Shown piece by piece: positions 25,221-32,900 of a stretch of DNA of 35,590 bases (position 1 is its first letter; each line of letters opens with the position of its first letter). The notes beneath the pieces are model-generated. The model ran no database searches and was not told the origin of the DNA. It saw only the letters and a list, made by a program, of their open reading frames with translations. The translations under genes and the position numbers were made by a program. This DNA is from CALCMJ01 sp964475415 (GTDB lineage: Bacteria > Bacteroidota > Bacteroidia > Chitinophagales > Saprospiraceae), in contig CAYYWZ010000040.1 of the NCBI GenBank assembly GCA_964475415.1, forward strand, positions 1-35,590, in the 5' to 3' direction.

Positions 25221-25228
25221 TAAATATA
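25221..25228 (-). promoter_or_regulatory. Possible -7 element of the outer-membrane protein gene
   Basis: On the - strand TATATTTA differs from TAnnTTTG only in the last base and lies 26 nt upstream of the ATG. The surrounding region is A/T-rich, so a chance match is quite possible. Confidence 0.3.
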
Positions 25229-25393
25229 TATAATGGTTAGATGTTAATAGCATGCTAGTTAAAAAAAAGCAACATATTATAGAACATTGTCTTTTAAACG
25301 GTCATTTATATAGTAAATATTTAATAAATTACAGACCATTCAAAAGATAGTCATCCTCCTATTACAAAATCTATAATAAAACTCAAACTCTCT

Positions 25394-28300
25394 ATGAGAA
25401 AACTTTTGATATTAAGTATCTGCATTTTTAGTTTCTTTACAAGTAGCAGTCAACTAACAAAGCAGGAAAAAAGTGAATTAAGCAAAAAATTCGAAACCTA
25501 CAGTGTACAAGATTTTTCTATAAATGAAAATCTAGAAAAGCTTCGAAATACTAATAAGTTTCATTCCATAAAATTAAAAAACCCTGATGGAGGTTTTTGG
25601 AATCTGGAACTTACTCCTACTGATTTGTTTTCAGAAAATTTTGTTGCTAGAAGTGTATCCACAGAAGGTGAATCACGATCTAATACACCAAGCGCTTTTC
25701 CTTACAATGGAACCATAGAGGGGATTAACGATTCTAGAGTTAGTTTAACTATTTCAGAAGATTTTATATCTGGTTATATAAGAATAGGAAAAGAACATTA
25801 TTATTATAAAAATCTAGGAAGTTATCTTCCTGAAAGAAATGATGAGATTATTATTTACAATGTAAAGGATGCAATAGAAGAAAAACCATTCTATTGTGGA
25901 TCTACTAAAGATCATATTATTAATGATCCAGGTATAAAAAAAGAATCTGAATCTCTTGTCGTTGGAGAGTGCTTCGAAGTAGAGATTGCATTTGCAGATG
26001 ACTTTCTGATGTTTGATTCTTATGGGAGTACAGGAGCTGTGCAAAGCCATAATACTGCTGTGCTTAATGATGTTCAGACAAATTATGATGACGAGTTTGC
26101 AGATGAAGTACAATTCATTATATCAGAATTCTTTATAGTAACAAGTGATGGTGCTGATCCGTGGACATCCTCTAATGGTGCAGGAACATTGTTGAATTCA
26201 TTTACAGATTGGGGACCTACAGGGTTTATATTTCCTCATGATGTTGCCTCTTTATGGACGGATAGAGACTTCAATGGTGGAACAGTTGGTATAGCTTGGT
26301 TAGGAGTAGTATGTACAAACAATAGATATAATTGCCTACAGGATTATACCAATAACTCAAATTCCCTTAGAGTACTTACAGCACACGAGCTAGGGCATAA
26401 TTTTAATGCATTTCATGATGCAGCTGGAAGTGGATTTATCATGGCTCCATCAGTAAATAATACAAACTCTTGGTCTTCTAATTCGGTCAACTCTATTAGC
26501 AGTCACATTGCAAGTAGGACCTGTCTTACTAGTTGTTCACCTACAGGTGGAGGAAATGCTCCTGTAGCTGATTTTAACTTTAATATAATAGGCGGAGGAG
26601 GTTGTGCACCGCTTACTGTTGACTTTTTTGATCAATCTATACAAAATCCTACGGATTGGGAATGGGAATTTCCTGGAGGGTCCCCTAGCTTTTCGACTGA
26701 TGAGAATCCTACAGTAATATATAATAATCCAGGATTATTTGATGTTACCTTAACAGTGTCGAACAATAATGGATCAGATACAGAAACTTTATTTGACATA
26801 ATAGATGTAGAAGCAGGTCCTGATGTAGATTTCACATTTACAGTAGATGGATTCAATGTAGATTTTGAAAATTTATCCAGCAATGATGTAGATAGTTACT
26901 TATGGGATTTTGGCGATGGAAATTCTTCTACGCTAGAAAATCCTTTTCATACGTATGATCTAGATGGCTTTTATTCAGTAACGCTTCTTGGATTTAATGA
27001 TTGTGGATCTACAGAACATATAGAGTTTGTAGAAATAGTAACGCCTCCGATTGTTGGGTTTACGTCAGATATAACAAGCGGATGCGCACCTTTGAATGTA
27101 CAATTTACCAACCAATCTTCAGAAAATGTTGAAAATTTCTTTTGGGCATTTGAGGAAGGAAGCCCTGCTACTTCTACAGTAGAGAATCCATTTATAACTT
27201 ACGAAGAACCCGGTGTATACGACGTAGAACTATTTGTTACAAATTCTGCAGGAGAAAGCGAATTGGTAATGGAAGATTTTATTATAGTGTCTCCGCAGGC
27301 AGTGGCAGAGTTTATTTTTGATGTTGACAATAATGTTGTTTCCTTTACTAATCAAAGTACAAACTTTAATGGTGTGCTATGGGATTTTGGTGATGGCGAA
27401 ACAGCTACTCAAATAAATCCAAATCATACCTACGATCAAGATGGAACATATACCGTCACGCTAAATGTAGACAATGATTGTGGATCTGCGTCTGTAGCTT
27501 ATGAGGTAAACATCTCATCTATGGCACAAGCTATATTTACACAAGATGTAACTGAAGGATGTGCAGAACTAGAAGTAACCTATGATGCAAGTAATAGTAA
27601 CCTTGCTGATAATTATGAGTGGACTTTTGTAGGAGGAATTCCTTCAAGTTCTACGGAAGAAACTGTGACAGTAGCTTACAATGATGTAGGAGTCTACGAT
27701 GTTACTCTATCAGTAAGCAATGCTGTGAGTTCAGATATGGTTGTTGTCACTGATGCAGTGGCAGTAAATGACGCTCCAGTAGCCTCATTTTCTGCAGATA
27801 TAAATGGTAGTGAAGTTCAAGTTATAGCTGACACAGGTATAACAACTGGAAATACTTATTCTTGGGACTTTGGTGATGGAAATAATGCAACAGGTACTAC
27901 AGCTAATAATACCTACAGTGAGGAAGATATATATATGATTATCCTTACTGTTGAAAACGAATGTGGAGTAGATCAACAAGCTCTTGAGGTTAATTTATTT
28001 ACAGAACCTGAGGCGTCATTTACTTCGGATGTTACAGGAGGTTGCCTTCCGTTTACTGTTATCTATCAGAGCACAGCATCAGATAATGTAGAAGATTATA
28101 TGTGGTTGTTCCCAGGAGGGGTGCCTACTATGTCGTCTGAAGCTAATCCCACAGTTACCTATGAAGAGGAAGGAGCATATAGTGCTACCCTGATTGTCTC
28201 CAATCCAGCAGGGGAGGACCAAGAAACAATAGAAAATTATATTACTGTATCTAATGTACCTGAAGTTTCTTTCTCAGCTGTTAATAATCTTACATCGGTT

Positions 28301-29710
28301 GTATTTACGAATACTTCTGAAGATGCTGATTCCTTCAGCTGGGATTTTGGTGATGGTAATTCTTCTATAGAAGAAAATCCAACCCATGTGTATGATGCTG
28401 AGGGAAGCTATACAGTTATTCTTACAGCAACAAATGATTGTGGAGACAACACTTTTGCACTAGAAGTTAATGCTAATGAATTACCATCTGCAGGCTTTAC
28501 AATATCTGTAAATGGAGGCTGTGCACCTTTAGAAGTGCAGTATGAGAACATGTCTTCTGATAATGTAACAGCTTGGGCATGGGAGTTTCCTGGAGGAACA
28601 CCTTCCACATCTAGTGAGCCATCTCCTACGGTTACTTATAATACATCAGGTACTTACGATGCAACATTGGTTGTAACTTCAGACTCAGGAACTGATGAAT
28701 TAACTATAAGTGAGGCTATTAATATATTAGGAGGACCTGAGATAGATATAAGTTCGCTTACTGTACAAAATATGGTTGGATTTGATTCAGGTGTTAGTGA
28801 CGCGGTAAGTTATACGTGGGATTTTGGTGATGGAATGAGTTCGACAGAAGCTATGCCTTCGCATATATATGCGGAGAATGGATCATATCTAGTAACACTA
28901 GTAGTAACAGATGATTGTGGTAGCTCGACAGAGACTTTAGAGATTACAATAGATGTATATCCAGAAGCTAGTTTTACGAGTGATGCCAATGAAGGTTGTG
29001 CACCATTTACCGTAAACTATACTGATATGTCTAATAATGTGGATGATATTTTCTGGACTTTCCCGGGAGGTTTCCCTAATTCTGCAGAGAACGTAAATGA
29101 GGTAACCGTTACCTATAATGCTCCAGGCTCGTATGATGTGATACATAGAGTTACAAACGATCTAGGTGAGGATATAAACGAAAACCTTAATTATGTCAAT
29201 GTTTTAGACGTTCCAGTGGCAGCATTTACAATAGATCAGCAAGATAATAGTGTAGTTTTGACTAATAATTCGACAGGAGGAGATACCTTCAGTTGGGATT
29301 TTGGAGACGGTAGTATGTCAAATGACGAAAATCCAGCTTATACCTATGATATTGAAGGAGATTACACAATAACACTTACTGTAACAAACGCGTGCGGAAC
29401 AGATACATTTATCCAAGACCTTAATGTGATCAGTACTTCTACAGCTGATTTGCCATTGGTCAATAATCTTATGGTTTTACCTAACCCTAATGATGGTAAT
29501 TTCAGCATAAATCTTAGCTCAGAAATCTCTCAAGAGGTTAATATTTCACTATATACTATAGTAGGAAAAAAGGTGTTTTCTAGCTTTAGATCATTAGTTG
29601 TAGGGGATAATTCATTAGCTATATCTATAGATAATCCTCAGCAAGGAGCATATATGTTGCTTATAGAGAGTGAAAAAGGAAGAAAAGTACAGAAAATCCT
29701 AATGAAATAA
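25394..29710 (+). CDS. Secreted metzincin-type metalloprotease with 12 PKD domains and T9SS type A tail
   Basis: This is a 1438-residue surface or secreted protease. The signal peptide is about 1-19 (LLILSICIFSFFTSSS). A propeptide-like region follows to about 190. The catalytic domain carries HELGHNFNAFHD (331-342), i.e. HExxHxxNxxHD, with an IM Met-turn candidate at 349-350. It resembles reprolysin-like M12B proteases but has Asn where metzincins have Gly. Residues ~390-1345 are twelve PKD domains alternating between two types. The last ~85 residues (VLPNPNDGNFSINL to the end QKILMK) are a type A T9SS sorting domain. It is flanked by its own hairpin terminator. Substrate is unknown; host or environmental proteins are likely. 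Confidence 0.9.
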   Translation: MRKLLILSICIFSFFTSSSQLTKQEKSELSKKFETYSVQDFSINENLEKLRNTNKFHSIKLKNPDGGFWNLELTPTDLFSENFVARSVSTEGESRSNTPSAFPYNGTIEGINDSRVSLTISEDFISGYIRIGKEHYYYKNLGSYLPERNDEIIIYNVKDAIEEKPFYCGSTKDHIINDPGIKKESESLVVGECFEVEIAFADDFLMFDSYGSTGAVQSHNTAVLNDVQTNYDDEFADEVQFIISEFFIVTSDGADPWTSSNGAGTLLNSFTDWGPTGFIFPHDVASLWTDRDFNGGTVGIAWLGVVCTNNRYNCLQDYTNNSNSLRVLTAHELGHNFNAFHDAAGSGFIMAPSVNNTNSWSSNSVNSISSHIASRTCLTSCSPTGGGNAPVADFNFNIIGGGGCAPLTVDFFDQSIQNPTDWEWEFPGGSPSFSTDENPTVIYNNPGLFDVTLTVSNNNGSDTETLFDIIDVEAGPDVDFTFTVDGFNVDFENLSSNDVDSYLWDFGDGNSSTLENPFHTYDLDGFYSVTLLGFNDCGSTEHIEFVEIVTPPIVGFTSDITSGCAPLNVQFTNQSSENVENFFWAFEEGSPATSTVENPFITYEEPGVYDVELFVTNSAGESELVMEDFIIVSPQAVAEFIFDVDNNVVSFTNQSTNFNGVLWDFGDGETATQINPNHTYDQDGTYTVTLNVDNDCGSASVAYEVNISSMAQAIFTQDVTEGCAELEVTYDASNSNLADNYEWTFVGGIPSSSTEETVTVAYNDVGVYDVTLSVSNAVSSDMVVVTDAVAVNDAPVASFSADINGSEVQVIADTGITTGNTYSWDFGDGNNATGTTANNTYSEEDIYMIILTVENECGVDQQALEVNLFTEPEASFTSDVTGGCLPFTVIYQSTASDNVEDYMWLFPGGVPTMSSEANPTVTYEEEGAYSATLIVSNPAGEDQETIENYITVSNVPEVSFSAVNNLTSVVFTNTSEDADSFSWDFGDGNSSIEENPTHVYDAEGSYTVILTATNDCGDNTFALEVNANELPSAGFTISVNGGCAPLEVQYENMSSDNVTAWAWEFPGGTPSTSSEPSPTVTYNTSGTYDATLVVTSDSGTDELTISEAINILGGPEIDISSLTVQNMVGFDSGVSDAVSYTWDFGDGMSSTEAMPSHIYAENGSYLVTLVVTDDCGSSTETLEITIDVYPEASFTSDANEGCAPFTVNYTDMSNNVDDIFWTFPGGFPNSAENVNEVTVTYNAPGSYDVIHRVTNDLGEDINENLNYVNVLDVPVAAFTIDQQDNSVVLTNNSTGGDTFSWDFGDGSMSNDENPAYTYDIEGDYTITLTVTNACGTDTFIQDLNVISTSTADLPLVNNLMVLPNPNDGNFSINLSSEISQEVNISLYTIVGKKVFSSFRSLVVGDNSLAISIDNPQQGAYMLLIESEKGRKVQKILMK
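26561..29430 (+). repeat. Array of six A-B pairs of PKD domains
   Basis: Twelve Ig-like PKD domains of ~80 residues alternate strictly. Type A carries GCAPL (or GCAEL, GCLPF, GCAPF), a W-x-F or W-x-F-x-x-G core and usually a GG-x-P-S turn. Type B carries the classic WDFGDG and ends with N[DEA]CG or DDCG. Each domain holds exactly one Cys. The ~160-residue A-B unit is the repeat; the copies have diverged at DNA level. Confidence 0.85.
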
Positions 29711-29737
29711 GGATTCTTAGCATATTCAAGTAAAACC

Positions 29738-29779
29738 AACGCCTGATACAAACAAACATTGTATCAGGCGTTCCATTTT
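29738..29779 (+). terminator. Terminator after the PKD protease gene
   Basis: AACGCCTGATACAA (29738-29751) and TTGTATCAGGCGTT (29759-29772) form a perfect 14-bp stem with a 7-nt loop, followed by CCATTTT. It starts 28 nt after the stop. The T run is short, but the stem is strong. Confidence 0.8.
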
Positions 29780-29933
29780 AACAATATTTTTACTTATATT
29801 GCGATAGCTGAACAGCAATTTAATTTGCTTTTTAGTGGCTCCAACACAGACGGTTACCATTCACGAATAAAAGTGCCATACTTTTTTTGGTATGTTTTAT
29901 TGATCAATATTTAACTATTTTAGAATTGGTCGC

Positions 29934-29950
29934 TACAAAGCTAATTTGTA
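29934..29950 (+). repeat. Palindrome upstream of the giant repeat gene
   Basis: TACAAA (29934-29939) and TTTGTA (29945-29950) flank GCTAA, 26 nt before the ATG at 29976. It could be a regulator site or a leader hairpin. No exact TAnnTTTG promoter is seen in the 265-nt gap. Confidence 0.3.
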
Positions 29951-29975
29951 TTGACTAAAGGAAATAAACACTTTA

Positions 29976-32900
29976 ATGATGAAAAGATTTCTATCTTTTT
30001 TTATTGCTTTCGTATGCTTTACATCGTATTCTATTGCTCAAGATGATGGTTGTAACGGCGGAGCAGCNNNNNNNNNNNNNNNNNNNNNNNNNNNNNNNNN
30101 NNNNNNNNNNNNNNNNNNNNNNNNNNNNNNNNNNNNNNNNNNNNNNNNNNNNNNNNNNNNNNNNNNNGATATGACTGGAAATGGTGTTGCCAACGATATG
30201 TGCGCAAATGCAACGGTCCTTACAGACCTTAGTTGTACGATGTCACCGACAGGAAACGGTGACTCTAATGCCTGTGATGATCCAGAAGCAACTTGTCAAA
30301 ATGGTGATCCAGGAGTATGGTATACATTCGATGTAGATGCTGCGGTACCTGAATTTGACATAACGGGAAGTGAGTTTGAGGTGTTTACAGGAGCTTGTGG
30401 AAGTTTGTCTTCTATAGGTTGTGATCCTGTATCGGGTATAACAGATAATACGTTAACCTACTATGTATTAGTTTATAATAACGGAAGTTTCACTGCAACT
30501 TCTACAGCAGCTTTACCTGTAAACGATGAAATTTGTGATGCTATAGTACTTTTAGATGGATCTGCTGCGATTGGAAATAATGTTTGTGCGGATCAAGAAT
30601 TTGGTCCATCACCTTGCCCTAATGAAATACAAAATCAAGTATGGTTTGAATATACAACGGGGGCAGATGTGGGCGTAAACTTAGAAGTACAACTTAACAA
30701 TACTGGGACTGGTGGTCCTTATTTTGTTGGAATGTATACATTTGGAGATTGTACGGGAACAAGTCCAGCTTTATTTCCAAATAGCCAATGTGATGCTGAA
30801 AACAATGCGTTGCTAGGCGAATGCTTGGAACCAAATACAACTTATTATTTCATGGTTGCCTCAGAAAATATAAATGCTGGTGATTTTGAGATTACTCTAA
30901 CAGATAATTCTTTCCCTATTACGAATGATGAATGTGCTGATGCAATAATGCTGTCTGACGGCGCACCTACTCCTGGAACAAACTTATGTGCGGATCCAGA
31001 TTTTGGATTGACAACCTGTCCTGCGGAAGATGATAACGCTGTATGGTATAGCTATACAACTGGAGCAGATAAGTCTGATCTAGATATAGAGATATCTTCT
31101 AGTACTGCAGTAACTGGAACGATAGCAACCGATATTACTTTTGCTGTATTACAAGACTGTGCAGGAACAATATATAACGATCCCAATAACGAAAGTTGTG
31201 AAATCTTAGACGATGGACCGATAACCTTGGCTTGTGTGGAACCGAATACAACCTTGTTCTTCCAAGTATCTTCATCGACTGCAAATGCAGGAGATTTTGA
31301 TATAACAATAACAGAAAATATACCTGCAGCCGGTGTTCCAGTAAATGATGAATGTACATCAGCAGATACATCTATACCGGCAGGTGGAGGTACGGTATCA
31401 GGAACAACGGACTGTGCTTCTCCAGATCATAACCTTTGTGGAGGAGGAAATACTGATCAAGATTATCATACCGTATGGTACGAATATACAGTTGCAACGG
31501 ATGGAGTAAATTTAGAAATTAATCTTACAGCTGGCGTGACAGATCCTATATTGTTACCTCTTGCAAGTATCGTAGTATTTGAAGATTGCTCTGGAGATCT
31601 AGCAGATGAGTACGATCTTAGTGGAAATAATGCTACCGTCTGTGGTGGTTCAGAATTAGACCTTAGTTGTGTTGCTGCTGGAACTTACCTAATTGCTATA
31701 GGTACTCCGCTAGTGGGGGATGGATCTTTTGATCTAGAAGTTATAGAAACAGATGCTGTTCCACAAAATGATCTTTGTGCAGCTGCAATAGTATTTGCAA
31801 ATGGTAATTGCGTTTCTTGTACTAACATTTGTGCCAATGGAGAATCTACAGTAGGAGGTTGTATAGCAGATCCAACAACATCACATGATGTATGGTATTC
31901 TTACGACCTGACCAATACAGTTGCTGATCTTACAATTGATGTTACTTCTTTTGCAGGAAATGGCTTAGGTATAGGAGACTTTAGTGTTGGCGTATATACG
32001 GATTGTGCAGAAGGCCCGATAGATCCTACAGATCCTACGATCGGTATAACTTGTAATGTTGCTGGCCCTATAGAATTGAGCTGTGTTCCTGGTCCTACAG
32101 TATGGTTCGTTATTTCTAGTGAAGATGGTGAGGAGGGAGAATTCGAAATAGCGATAACTGAAGCTGATGCTATACCGCCTAATGATTTATGTGCTGATGC
32201 CATAAGTCCAATAGCAAATCCAGATGGAACAAACAGTTGTGCAGAGGCAGAATCTACAATATGTGGATTAGACGGAACGACATCACATGATGTATGGTAT
32301 GAATATACATTGACAAATACAACAGCAGATATAACGATAAATGTAGATGGAGATGCTGGAAATGGAAATGCTGCTACAGATGTAAGTATAGGTGTGTATT
32401 ATGACTGTGCTTTGACACCGCTTAATCCACTAGATCTAACAGAAGGAATAGTGTGTAATACCTTAGGGACAGATGTAGAACTGACCTGTGTTGCTGGACC
32501 TACAATTTGGTTTGTTGTAGCCAGTCCAGATGGAGATGAAGGAGATTTCTCAATAACAATAAACGAAGTGAATGCTTCACCAGATAATGATCTATGTGCC
32601 GATGTTGCATCTTTCCCACTAGCAAATGGAGTAGCGGAAGAAGGAACAACAGCTTGTGCGTCGGAAGAAATGAATAATCCATTCTGTGGTGTGCAAAGTA
32701 CACATACAGTATATTATGAATATACGGTCGTTGCTACTACTTACACCGATATAGAGATAAACTTTGCTACGAGTACTGGAACAACTGGTACAGCTGCAAT
32801 GGACCTTACCTCGGTAGTTTGGGATGATTGCTCAGGAGCCACTACAGATGTAGATAACTTTATTACAAGTGCTAATCCCCTATGTGATGTACTAGGAGGC

